Positions 22,364-32,552 of a DNA stretch of 64,000 bases are shown here, piece by piece. This DNA is from Palaemon carinicauda (Eukaryota > Arthropoda > Malacostraca > Decapoda > Palaemonidae), in the NCBI RefSeq assembly GCF_036898095.1, contig NC_090729.1:73240102-73304101 (forward strand). The letters are read 5' to 3'. Positions within the stretch are counted from its first letter, which is position 1. The number at the start of each line of letters is the position of its first letter. The notes below the pieces were generated by a model. That model was not told where the DNA came from. It saw only the letters and a list, made by a program, of their open reading frames with translations, and ran no database searches. Both the position numbers and the translations under genes were made by a program.

Positions 22364-22539
22364 CTGAAAGAGAATAGATTATTACTAAAGGTAGGTGGTT
22401 TCCACAAGAGAAATAAAATAAGAAAGTTTATGAATCTCTTTGCGAAAATAAGGCCACCAAAAAGGGGACACATTGGAAATAACATGAATGACAGAGGTTA
22501 AGACAATGTAAGTCTAAAGTTAACCGTAATTCCACTTAC
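22364..22539 (-). other. Spliceosomal intron in A2 gag (176 nt)
   Basis: On the minus strand the donor is GACTCG|GTAAGTGG at 22,539-22,540 and the acceptor TATTCTCTTTCAG|AGC at 22,363-22,364. Removing it joins ...TLTSDS to SFQPAKTSALATLKVWIGGF in frame. Element A1 has the same intron, same length, at 48,887-49,062. In D the homologous protein is continuous here without an intron, which supports the spliced reading. Confidence 0.7.
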
Positions 22540-22540
22540 C

Positions 22541-22688
22541 GAGTCTGAGGTGAGCGTGGAGGCCAGCTTGTAACAAACGACACAATTGTCCGGGTGCCAG
22601 ACGGCCAATCCATCCACAAGGATAGCACAGTGGGCATGTGACCGACAAACGTCGTGGCCGCAGGTTTGGTCATCGCACAGCGTACCGT
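22541..22688 (-). pseudogene. A2 gag first coding exon (zinc-finger-like), start lost
   Basis: Encodes CGHDVCRSHAHCAILVDGL...WHPDNCVVCYKLASTLTSDS, a Cys/His-rich N-terminal domain also seen in D and A1. It lies between acceptor TTTATTTTACAG (22,689) and donor GTAAGT (22,539). Relative to A1 about 22 nt are missing just after the presumed start codon, which puts the ATG out of frame with the finger. The domain is inferred to bind zinc, from the spacing of Cys and His only. Confidence 0.6.
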
Positions 22689-23174
22689 CTGTAAAATAAA
22701 GATACATAAGTATCCCGTAGGTAAGCAAGAGGAGCCCGGGGGCTCCGGGAGCTTAAACTACACTGTTATAGCAGTGGATAAAACATTCTTAAGCCGTAAG
22801 GGCGATAAAGCTAGAGGAGCCCGGGAGCTCCGGGAGCTTAAAGTACACCGTTATAGCAGTGGGTAAAACATTCTTAAGCCGTAAGGGCGATAAAACTAGA
22901 GGAGCCCGGGAGCTCCAGGAGCTAATGTACACCGCTATAGGTAAAGCACTTAATAGGTAACAGCTTAATAGATAACAGAATAAGTCAATCCGTAACAATG
23001 ATCATACGAGGGGGAACATTCAAGAAATAGAAAAATATATAAATAAGATTAATCGTAAAATGGTTAGGGACATGCGTTGGCTCCGGAGAGACAACTGAGA
23101 GAGCCTGGGGCTCGTATTAACCTACCGGGGTAGGCGGGACTACGGGGAAGGGTTGTTGGTGGTCAGAGACTCAC
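22689..23174 (-). other. Putative leader intron of A2
   Basis: The minus strand shows a strong donor, CCCGTCG|GTGAGTCTC, at 23,174-23,175 and the acceptor TTTATTTTACAG at 22,689. A1 keeps both signals (49,658-49,659 and 49,234). The intron includes a minisatellite. I infer that transcripts starting in the 5' ITR splice a leader exon to gag. Confidence 0.5.
22727..22940. repeat. 85-bp minisatellite, 3 units (A2)
   Basis: Units begin with GGAGCCCGGG at 22,731, 22,816 and 22,901, an exact 85-bp period, each followed by a quasi-palindromic 'gctccgggagc'. A1 has units only at 49,276 and 49,361, so the copy number differs between the two copies. Confidence 0.85.
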
Positions 23175-23175
23175 C

Positions 23176-23479
23176 GACGGGCTCAGAACCTTAACCAAAA
23201 CTCGACAAAATAACTAGGTCCGGAAGCTACGAACGGGGATCTCGTAGATAAAATTATTAACATCGAGTGGGGTCCGTGAAGTGCGGAACGCCACACGGGG
23301 AGGGTGAAGGGAGGGATCCCATAATAGGTCCGTGGGGTGCGGAACCGGGAAGTAGCATCCAGGAATAATATGTGTATATATATAAGACATGGAACCCAAA
23401 CCATAGCAGAAATCCCTCCCGCCGACCGATGGCCAATCGGAGCGGCGGGGAGAAAACGGCTACGGTGGATACTATAACA
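23176..23479. other. A2 leader-exon region
   Basis: Presumed transcribed 5' leader of A2, matched by 49,660-49,985 in A1. No convincing ORF. Confidence 0.4.
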
Positions 23480-24125
23480 TACAGTGAACCCTCGTTTATC
23501 GCGGTAGATAGGTTCCAGACCCGGCCGCGATAGGTGAAAATCCGCGAAGTAGTGACACCATATTTACCTATTTATTTAACATGTATATTCAGACTTTTAA
23601 AACCTTCCCTTGTACGTAGCACTGTTAACAAACTACCCTTTAATGTACAGAACACTTAATGCATGTACTAACGTACCCTAAACTAAAACAGGCACAAATA
23701 TTAAGGGCGACTTTATATCATGCGTTTCCTAAACACGCCAAAAAGCACGATAAAAAATGGCAACCAATGTTTTGTTTACGTTTATCTCTGATTATAATGA
23801 AGAAACAAACGCATTTACACATCTGTGTATAGGTTAGTTTCTGCATTATATTGATTATTCAGTACAGTATGTTGATTTGGTTATTACTAATGTTTTACTT
23901 AATTTTTCTTAGGACTTCCAAATGAAATGTTTTTCTTTATGACGCCGCCTGAAACGACGGCGTCATAAAGTACGCTCAGTAAACAAACTAAGGAATTTAA
24001 CGCGCATGATGAAAGTGATAAATAATGATATTACAGTAAAAGCTTTAATAAAATATGTTATTACAAATATTATTTACTGTATCTATATAAAATCATACAT
24101 ACGTAGCAAAGCAGGAAAACAATCT

Positions 24126-24128
<3 letters not shown>

Positions 24129-24193
<65 letters not shown>
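24129..24193. repeat. (GA)n microsatellite
   Basis: About 32 uninterrupted AG repeats inside the TA-flanked transposon. Confidence 0.95.
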
Positions 24194-24198
<5 letters not shown>

Positions 24199-24396
24199 TT
24201 GTTTTACATACGTAAATGTAAATTTTAAACAAACAAAAAAAGCCCCATTTCATATAAAATAGATTACAAATATTTTACTTTATCATATTACAGTAGTCTG
24301 TATAATACTGTAAAGTTCAGTACAGTATGTTGTTGTTAAAGTCGTGGCGATGAAATTCTCACGAAACAAAAACACGCCATTTGAGTACAACAGCTG

Positions 24397-24398
<2 letters not shown>

Positions 24399-24457
<59 letters not shown>
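24399..24457. repeat. (TC)n microsatellite
   Basis: About 29 TC repeats. It is complementary to the GA tract 205 bp upstream, so the two can pair as a long stem. Confidence 0.95.
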
Positions 24458-24460
<3 letters not shown>

Positions 24461-24927
24461 TTATACAATACTTACATTTAGATGAAGAAACTAAAATTAG
24501 TTTTCTTAGTGTCAATTAAATACGAAACGAAATAATTAGGCCGAGTCTACATCCATTTCAATCATAGCTAAAAATACGGCATCCGATTTCATCAGCAAAC
24601 CACTATTTTTTGGGAAATATTATTTTATTCTAGAAAATTGCCACTCTTTAAATAGTTAATTGCACATTAAGAAAGCGTGTACTTTTGTTTTTAAATTTCG
24701 GGTTTGTTTTAAAAATCGAGTATTGTTGACTTCTTTTTTTTTTTACTTTTGGCTGTGATTAGATCAGCTGTCATCTAGCTGCCGCTCTTGAGTGTGTACG
24801 AATACACTAACAAAGTATCATTTATACCATTTCTTAACTTATTCAAACCGTCTACAGTATACAGTTGATATTACATAAGCACCAATGTGTTATAACCTAT
24901 CAAATTTTTTTGTTTATTACATTTAAA

Positions 24928-24931
<4 letters not shown>

Positions 24932-25015
<84 letters not shown>

Positions 25016-25157
25016 CCTCTCTCTCTTTCTCTCTCTCTCTACCTCTCTCTCTCTCTCTACCTATCTCTCTCTCTCTCTCTCTCTACCTCTACCTCTCTCT
25101 CTCTCTGTGGGCTACTTTTCACTACCTCCCATTCCTTACCTCTCTCTATCTCTCTAA
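24932..25157. repeat. CT-rich microsatellite, interrupted
   Basis: A C-run is followed by about 220 bp of (CT)n with TT, AC and CTAT interruptions, near the right end of the same transposon. Confidence 0.9.
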
Positions 25158-25378
25158 CAAATGATATCTTTGTTGCTCCTCAAAGTTTCATTTATATTGA
25201 AAATCAATCACGATTCAATTTTCCTTACTTTCTCCAATCTCGCACCATCGGTCACATCGCGGTATTTTCGATATTTCTGGAAAATCCGCGATATATGTAT
25301 ATACATGGGTTATGAAAAAAATCCGCGAAGTGGTGAATCCGCGATGGTCGAACCGCGAAGTAGCGAGGGTTCACTGTA

Positions 25379-26123
25379 TAGCCTCTTAAACGCTTGTGAA
25401 GGAGCCAGGCAATATCCCCGGGGAGGGGGGGGAGAGTGAAAGGGTACGAGAGGACTCGACCCGCGAAACAAAACAGCTGACTCCAATGCTCGAAGAGCGA
25501 GAGGCATCCCTGAAGTGGGGATGTAGGCGTTGGGAGGCTATCACCTGGACAGAGAGACCAGGCGTACCAACCTGATCGAATAACCACGACATAAGAATGA
25601 TCAAACGGAAAGACCTAATATAATATAATATAATTGATATGGTATAAAATAATGAGTAGGAAAGCATGCGAATAAAATAGAAAGAGAGGGACGCAAGCGA
25701 GAGGCAGGGAAGAGCCGAACCTTCCAGCGCGGGAAGGACCGAGCTGGCAGGGAGGGGGGCAACATAACACAAAGTCGGTGAGGTGCCGACATAAAAATAT
25801 GAAAACGGACTGCCTCGCGAGTCTCTCACTCTAACTAAGGCAACTACTAGTCGTAAATATAATGTAATGTATCGCTTATGAAAACGTAATAACGTGGTAA
25901 CAAAAAACTAGCAGCGCCCGAAGGCGAGCAAGCATGCCAACCTAACACGAACTGTGATACCGTGGTACCATGATACCATAGTACCATAACAACTGTATCG
26001 TAATTAACGGGATAATGAAATACCATAACAAAATAAAATAACACGGGGTGTGAACCGTGAATTACCCAGATAGGTTCAAAACGAAAAACAATCAGTATGG
26101 AAGACCAATTGTAAAGCGTTAAG

Positions 26124-26222
<99 letters not shown>

Positions 26223-26451
26223 GCCAGCCGCCATAGCGGTCCCGAAGCGGGGCCGCAAACAGTGAAAATTAAAAACTGTGATAAAATAACAACTACGGGC
26301 AAGGCTACCTCCAAAGACTCAAAACTCATAGATCTGGTACTTAACTTTGACGGAGTGACAGTAGATTCCGACATCATGATATAAATCCTGGGTAAATCCG
26401 GGAAAAAGCACACACCGAAAATAGTGAAATGCGTAAAGCAAGTGCTATAAA
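25379..26451. other. A2 5' leader region
   Basis: Non-coding sequence between the Tigger-like insertion and the 5' ITR of A2, parallel to 49,987-50,985 of A1. It includes the expanded GA tract, listed separately. Confidence 0.6.
26126..26219. repeat. (GA)n microsatellite, expanded in A2
   Basis: About 46 GA repeats follow AAGAAC. The same site in A1 (about 50,746-50,760) has only about 6-7 repeats. Confidence 0.95.
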
Positions 26452-26750
26452 AGGAGTTGACGTCACTAGCGTGGGTTGGGCTGTTGGTAGTAGTGGTCGG
26501 TGCTAGATCTTGAACGGCACCTTGCTGTACGGGGATATTGAGAGGAGATATCGAAATGGTGCGAGGCCTCTGGTTGTGATTAATTATCACGCCCCAGTTA
26601 ATTATACCGACAGCTTATTAGGTGAGCGAGCTGGGTTCAACCTAGCATTCCTAGACTATTTTTTCTCTGGTAAATTCATAGCAAGTTTTTACCTTAGAAA
26701 TGATGTAAAAGGAGCATTTCACTGGGCGGCACAGGTCTGAGCCCAGAAAA
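26452..26750. repeat. A2 5' ITR
   Basis: Inverted copy of 16,677-17,000. It contains 'gacgtcactagcgtgggttg' and ends CACAGGTCTGAGCCCAGAAAA. The final 31 bp match the second half of the ICR. Confidence 0.85.
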
Positions 26751-26784
26751 CAGGTATAAATAAAAACAATTCGTAGTACTGTAA

Positions 26785-28215
26785 ACGGATTTTGAGCGAA
26801 GCGAAAAATCTATTTTTGGGTGAAAGAGCCATGTCCTCCTGATGGAAGTTCCTTCATTAGTAGCTTCCTAAGTTATATTTTCGCGACGGTGGAAGAAGAA
26901 GTCCAAGCGGGATGTTCCTCCTTCGAAGGTTGCTTGGAAGGAAGAAAAACCCAAAGCCTCTTTTTCCGTCGCCCAAACCTCCTCCGGAGCTCCTACTCGG
27001 TCGGTCTCTTTCGAGAGACCGTCGAGTAGTAGCGTAGACAGAATTATTTCTAACCAACCTCAGGTCTCAGATGACGTTGCTTCCCCTAGCAAAGCAGCTC
27101 CACCTTTCTCCCCGGGGGAGGCCATGTCACTAACTTCCCTCTTTCAGATTTGGTCCTCTTTTGGGCTCACGGGTTTGCCCTTCAAGGAGGTTTTGCTTGA
27201 TTATATCCGCCTGGGTGCTGCTGTCAAGCAATCATTGTTACCGTCAGAGGTAGATCCCCTGACTCTTGTCGACGTTGTGATGTCAGAGGTATCCCATGCG
27301 GCTTCACGCATCTCCTCTGACTCTCCAAACTCTACGGTAGCTGACGGCTCAGTTTCCCCCGTTCCTAACCATCCTACCAGGGGGAAACTAAGTTCATCAT
27401 CAGTCGTCTCTCCTGCTAGTGTTTCTCCCCCTTGGGGGAGTTCACTTACAGAGACTCCTCTTCGGAGGATTGCTGACGGTCAGCTTGCTGATCCAATGGC
27501 CCCCAGAGGGCGCATCCGTTGGAAGGCACGCCTTCCTCTTCGCCATAAAGGCCTTCCTTCACCTGCGGTGAGGAGACGCCTCTTTGGTTCAACGTCGTCT
27601 ATGGCGTCCCCCGCAGAGGAGCCTCTAGACCGATCTTTCATCCCTGCACCTGCATCAGTCCTGGACCTCTCTGCACATCGTTCGCAATCTCCTTCGGTGG
27701 AAGGTCGTCCTTTTAAAGGACACGTCGACCTTCCACCCAACAGACCTGCCGACCTGCCGTCGTCGTTCCTGCATGGGCCTAACAAGTGATATATCCCAGA
27801 GAATTTACCGAAGGTACCCGGAATTCTAACTCCTGGAGCGAGTATCCCTTAAATTTCTCCAAGGGATATCGCGTAAGGACGTATCTTGACACATCTCATA
27901 GCTATTTACACCCCAAATAGCCTTTCACTTCGAGAGGGAAAGTGGCAAGAAAAATAGGAGTCGTTAAAGAGGTAAACAACTCGACTCTCCTAATGTACTG
28001 TAAATAGTTCGGCCAATCGCCACCGTACGGGGCCACCAAAACATTCTCCGTAGCTTTGTAAGTATTACAGATACAGTACCAAAAGGGAGGGATGAACATC
28101 CTTTTACCAAAGGAGGGTGGGTCCATCAGGACGACATGGCTCTTTCACCCAAAAATAGATTTTTCGCTTCGCTCAAAATCCATTTTTTGGGCTTAGGCCA
28201 TGTCGTGCAGATGGA
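26785..28215. repeat. D 3' ITR (interrupted) and ICR
   Basis: The ITR is 26,785-26,878 plus 27,784-about 28,110, inverse of about 43,610-43,948. The complement of the outer end recurs at about 28,128-28,182. It is followed by TTTTTTGGGCTTAGGCCATG, complementary to the 5' end. A 0.9-kb gag fragment divides the ITR at 26,878. Confidence 0.85.
26879..27783 (+). pseudogene. Family-C-like gag fragment inside the D 3' ITR
   Basis: The plus strand is open and encodes a gag piece: RRWKKKSKRDVPPSK, then SVAQTSSGAPTRSVSFE, LFQIWSSFGLTG, YIRLGAAVKQ, EVDPLTLVDVVMSEV and SVEGRPFKGHVDLPP. It aligns in order with C1 gag at about 55,850-54,900 (KQKSKRDISPLKN, PTRSVSSEKLSS, MIKLGAAVKQ, EVDPLSIVDVVVAEA, SVEDRPCKGRADLPP). 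The 5' ITR of D lacks it; there, 'ttatat' and 'gtgatatat' are only about 8 bp apart. The fragment is antisense to D's own genes. It lacks the N-terminal zinc-finger part and the C-terminus. Confidence 0.85.
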
Positions 28216-28905
28216 AGTTTACCAGAGCATTAATGTATCTGTGGATTTAATAGTGCCGTTATCTCGAATTGACTATTTCCTAATCGGTCATAAAGACCAA
28301 AGACACTTGATGTTACCGTAATACATCAACCAACTGAGCATACCATATGCCAGCTCTTCCTGCCCCCTACAGAGAAAAGTCTGTATAGACTCTAGGAAAA
28401 AACCCGAGATTGTGAGTTCAAGGAACAATAAGCAAGCAGAAAGTATATCGTGTCGTATATACGTAAAGCGTAGTATGTATTAAAGTTCTGAATAGAGTAC
28501 TGTACCTCCCAGGTCTGAATCAGGCAGACGAGTTTATGTTCACGTAGGAAACAAAATACAGTAAACAAACATAGCACAACCAAACTTACCTGTTTGCATG
28601 GTAAGGGAGACTTTGTCCCACAAGGTCCATAAGAGGATCAAGGATACTCTGAATATAATCTAATAATCTTAAGGCGAGAGAGACGCAAAGATTCCTTCTA
28701 TAGTTTATTTACAAGAAACACAGAAGTTATGAATAAACAAAATATTTATGCTAGACATAGACATAACAAGCATAACAGTAATAACCAAATAATAAGTTTC
28801 ATCTGAAAGAGAAACGTTGCCACTCCATGAAATTAGGAAATTTCATTATATATGTTATTACTAAAAGACATTATGCATAAACATGCTGGCACTCATGTCA
28901 AAATA
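28216..28905. other. D 3' untranslated region
   Basis: AT-rich, no gene seen. It is continued at 35,628 after the B2 insertion. Confidence 0.6.
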
Positions 28906-29235
28906 TGTTATTTTCATTAGTAAAATAAATTTTTGAATATACTTACCCGATAATCATGTAGCTGTCAACTCCGTTGCCCGACAGAATTCTACGGGAGGGA
29001 TACGCCAGCTATCACTATACTAGAAGGGGGTGTACTCACAAGCGCCACCTGTGGCCAGGTACTACAGTACTTGTTGTTGACGCCACCTCACTTTTTCCTC
29101 GGTCCACTGGTTCTCTATGGGGAGGAAGGGTGGGTCAATTAAATCATGATTATCGGGTAAGTATATTCAAAAATTTATTTTACTAATGAAAATAACATTT
29201 TTCAATATTAAACTTACCCGATAATCATGTAGCTG
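28906..29235. repeat. B2 3' ITR and ICR
   Basis: The terminus TGTTATTTTCATTAGTAAAA is complemented at 29,155-29,195. It is followed directly by TTTTTCAATATTAAACTTAC, complementary to the 5' end at 35,600-35,627. Confidence 0.85.
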
Positions 29236-29615
29236 ATTCACACCCAGGGGGGTGGGTGAAAAACCAGTGTACAAGACTAAAGGATAGCTAAGTATCCCGT
29301 ATTTCATATAATCAGTTATCCACAATAACAATGAAATAATAAGTACCTGGTAAGGAAGTCGACTTGAACCGTTACTCTGCCTTTAATAAGATCGTCTTCC
29401 TTACTGAGCGCAGCGTTCCTCTTGGAAGGCTGAATCAACTCAAAGGTGCTAAAGTATACAGGGCTGCAACCCATACTAAAGGACCTCATCACAACCTTTA
29501 ACCTCGGCGCTTCTCAAGAAAGAATTGACCACCCGCCAAATCAACAAGGATGTGGAAGGCTTCTTAGCCGACCGTACAACCCATAAAAAGTATTCAAGAG
29601 AAAGGTTAAAAGGTT
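29236..29615. other. B2 3' untranslated region
   Basis: Non-coding, diverged equivalent of 2,906-3,640 in B1. No gene is seen. Confidence 0.5.
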
Positions 29616-30780
29616 ATGGGATTATGGGAATGTAGTGGCTGAGCCCTCGCCTACTACTGCATTCGTTGCTACGAATGGTCCCAGGGTGTAGCAGTACTCG
29701 TAAAGAGACTGGACATCTTTGAGATAGAATGATGCGAACACTGACTTGCTTCTCCAATAGGTTGCATCCATAACACTCTGCAGAGAATGGCTCTGTTTGA
29801 AGGCCACTGAAGTAGCCACAGCTTCCACTTCATGTGTCCTTACCTTCAGCAAAGCAAGGTCTTCTTCCTTCAGATGAGAATGTGTTTCTCTAATCAGAAG
29901 CCTGAATAGTAAGAAACTGAGTTCTTAGAACTTGGAAAAGAAGGTTTCTTGATAGCACACTATAAGGCTTCTGATTGTCCTTGTAAAGGTTAAGACCTTT
30001 TTAGATAGTACCTAAGAGCTCTAACTGGGCAAAGTACTCTCTCCAGTTCATTCCCCACCAAGTTGGACAGGCTTGGGATCTCGAACGACTTAGGCCAAGG
30101 ACGTGAAGGAAGCTCGTTTAGCAAAAACCGAGCTGCAAGGAACATGTAGCCGTTTCAGATGTGAAAACAATGATCCTGCTGAAGGCGTGGATCTCACTTA
30201 CTCTTTTAGCTGTTGTCAAGCACACGAGGAAAAGTTTTTAATGTGAGGTCCTAAAAAGAGGCTGATTGGAGAGGTTCAAATCTTGATGACATAAGGAACC
30301 TTAGGACCACGTCTAGATTCCAGCCTGGAGTGGACAACCGACGTTCCTTTGAGGTCTCAAAAGACCTAGGGAGGTCCTGTAGATCTTTGTTGGTGGAAAG
30401 ATCCAAGCCTCTGTGGCGGAAAACCGCTGCCAACATACTTCTGTAACCCTTGATCGTAGGAGCTGAAAGGGATCTTACTTTCCTTAGATATAACAGGAAG
30501 TCAGCAATCTGGGTTACAGTGGTACTGGTTGAGGAAACTGCATTGGTCTTGTACCAGCTACGGAAGACTTCCCCTTGAGACTGATAGATTCTGAGAGTGG
30601 ATGTTCTCCTTGCTTTGGCAATCGCTCTGGCTGCCTCCTTCGAAAAGCCCCTAGCTCTTGAGAGTCTTTCGAAAGTCTGAAGGCAGTCAGACGAAGAGCG
30701 TGGAGGTTCGGGTGTACCTTCTTTACGTGAGGTAGACGTAGAAGGTTCACTCCTAGAGGAAGAGTCCTGGGAATGTCGAC
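29616..30780 (-). pseudogene. B2 tyrosine recombinase (YR)
   Basis: Core-binding domain: FSKEAARAIAKARRTSTLRIYQ, then KVRSLSAPTIKGYRSMLAAV, RSFETSKERRLSTPGWNLDVVL. The C-terminal catalytic end at 29,622-29,852 reads KVRTHEVEAVATSVAFKQSH and FYLKDVQSLYEYC (candidate Tyr). The HxxR motif is HEVE: the Arg codon of B1 (AGA) is GAA here (29,823-29,825). The segment from about 29,860 to 30,250 between the two halves is frameshifted. Inactive. Confidence 0.7.
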
Positions 30781-31330
30781 CAGCCATTGCAGTACCTCTA
30801 AGAACCATTCTCTCGCGGGCCAGAGCGGAGCCAACCAACGTCAGCCGTGTCCCTTTGCGAGAGGAGAACTTCTGAAGTACCCTGTTGACAATCTTGAACG
30901 GCGGGAATGCATACAGGTCGAGATGGAACCAATCCAGCAGAAAAGCATCCACGTGAACTGCTGCTGGGTCTGGAATCGGAGAACAATACAATAGGAGTCT
31001 CTAGGTTATCGAGGTAGCGAACAGATCTATGGTTGGCTGACCCCACAGGGCCCAAAGTCTGCTGCAAACATTCTTGTGAAGGGTCCACTCTGTGGGGATG
31101 ACCTGACCCTTCCGGCTGAGGTGATCTGCCATGACATTCATACCGCCCTGAATGAACCTCGTTACCAGCGTGAGCTTTCGATCTTTAGACCAGAAGAGGA
31201 GGTCCCTTGCGATCTAGAACAACTTCACGAAAGAGTCCCTCCCTGCTTGAAGGTGTAAGCTAGGGCTGTGGTGTTGTCAGAGTCCACCTCCACCACTTTG
31301 TTAAGCTGGAGGGACTTGAAGTTTATCAAG
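30780..31330 (-). pseudogene. B2 RNase H remnant
   Basis: Minus-strand pieces include a VVEVDSDNT-type central Asp near 31,290, a segment before YCSPIPDPAAVHVDAFLLDW, and LYAFPPFKIVNRVLQKF. The order and wording match RNase H ends of B1, C1 and D. It is frameshifted into the YR N-terminal frame near 30,780. Confidence 0.55.
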
Positions 31331-32110
31331 GCCAGAAGAACCGCCAACAACTCCTGCAATTGATGTGAAGTGTCCTTTGCTCCTGATTCCATGTTCTCGA
31401 TCATTCCTGTCCGTCCAATGTCGCACCCCAGCCCGTGTCTGATGTGTCCGAGAGGAGACGGCGGTCGGGTTTCTGAACAGCCAAAGGTAGACTTCCTTGA
31501 GAAGAAAGCTGTTCTTACACCACGCGAGAGAAGACCTCCTCTCTTCGGAAACAGGAACTGAGATCGTCTCTAGCGTCATGTCCTTTATCCAGTGAGCAGC
31601 TAGATGATACTGAAGGGGGGGAGGTGGATTCTCCCTAACACGATGAACAGGGCCAGCGATGAAAGTGTCCCTGTTAGACTCATCCGCTACCTGACTGAGC
31701 ATCGGTTCCTTCTCAGCATGCTCTGGATGCATTCTAGGGCTTGGAAGATCCTTGGGGCCGACGGAAAAGCCCGAAAAGCTCGACTCTGAAGATCCATACC
31801 CAGGGAGACAATGGTCTGGGATGGGATGAGCTGAGACTCCTCAAAATTGACCAGGAGGCCCAGTTCCTTGGTCAGATCCATAGTCCATCTGAGAATCTCC
31901 AGACAGCGACGACTTGTGGGAGCTCTTAAAAGCCAGTCGTCTGACGGAGCCGGACACAAGATCATGGTACTGCTGCACAGTCTGTGAACTGTCAACCATG
32001 GGGAAGCGAGGAAGTACAGTGACAACCCGAAGCTGTCTAGACTGTCTGGGTCGTACAGACAACTCCTTATCGGGTTGCTGAGGTTGCCGCACTGCGTCAC
32101 AACAAGTCAC
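31330..32110 (-). pseudogene. B2 reverse transcriptase, truncated, altered YxDD box
   Basis: The minus strand reads APSDDWLLRAPTSRRCLEIL, then LGLLVNFEESQLIPSQ and LGMDLQSRAFRAFP, which is the RT palm-thumb region. The polymerase box is PSDDW rather than YLDDW. The N-terminal RT motifs upstream are missing or unrecognisable. Dead. Confidence 0.65.
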
Positions 32111-32552
32111 TTCTGCTGGTTGTTGAACGTCTTCCCAGTGACACACTGACTCCGTAAACAAAAAATCCTTTAACAAGGACTAAGCTTGGACTGCATGTCT
32201 TGCAACACAGCTCAAGGTCTATGGGAGCAGGTGTGGTAACAGACGGGGTTAGTGACTGAAGTGGAACCATTACTTTCCCTGGAAGCATGTTATGCTTAAA
32301 TAAAAGTCCATAGGAGGCTACGCAGCTAAAGGCTCCTCTCCAAATGACAGAGTCCTCAAGGGAATATCAGAAGGAGGGAGAAAAGCACTTTCTCATCTAC
32401 AGGGACCATATCCGAGAAAAGTTAAGTTCTCTCAGTGAGGGTTTCAATGGTGCAAAAGCAGCAGACTAGAAGGCAACATTATGAAACTGCTTGACAGTCT
32501 AGTGAGTTGGCAACAACCAAAGATGTATGACTGAGAAGCATGCGGTAAGGTA

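Larger units (their letters stand above)
23482..25376. mobile_element. Non-autonomous Tigger/pogo-like transposon, TA target duplication
   Basis: The ends CAGTGAACCCTCGTTTATCG (23,482) and CGAGGGTTCACTG (ending 25,376) are inverted repeats, continuing as 'atccgcgaagtagtga'-type motifs on both sides. TA flanks both ends (23,480-23,481 and 25,377-25,378). A1 has the uninterrupted site ('aacatatagcc' at about 49,978-49,988), so the insertion is directly demonstrated. It is 1,895 bp with no transposase. It holds three long GA/CT microsatellites and otherwise AT-rich sequence. Confidence 0.9.
16674..26750 (-). mobile_element. A2: DIRS1-like retrotransposon, family A, inserted into A1
   Basis: A second family-A copy, on the minus strand, lies within A1. 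The 3' ITR starts at 16,677 and the 5' ITR ends with GCCCAGAAAA at 26,750. The ICR is about 17,050-17,136. The host sequence GAGTAAGAC-AAAA...CAGGTATAAAT on either side is continuous in A2's own copy of this region (17,385-17,420). A2 is the best-preserved family-A element: gag, RT, RNase H and YR are all readable, with few frameshifts. It has gained a 1.9-kb Tigger-like insertion (23,482-25,376) and an expanded GA microsatellite relative to A1. Confidence 0.9.

Noticed and set aside
24006..24468. Arg-Glu repeat ORFs over GA/TC microsatellites
   Set aside because: Low-complexity artefacts of dinucleotide repeats.
24865..25164. Leu-Ser repeat ORF over the CT tract
   Set aside because: Microsatellite translation with no flanking gene features.
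26510..26740. 76-codon ORF within the 5' ITR of A2 (and inverse at 16,655-16,942)
   Set aside because: It is entirely within the inverted repeat, changes between copies (A1 differs by frame and length), and has no recognisable domain.
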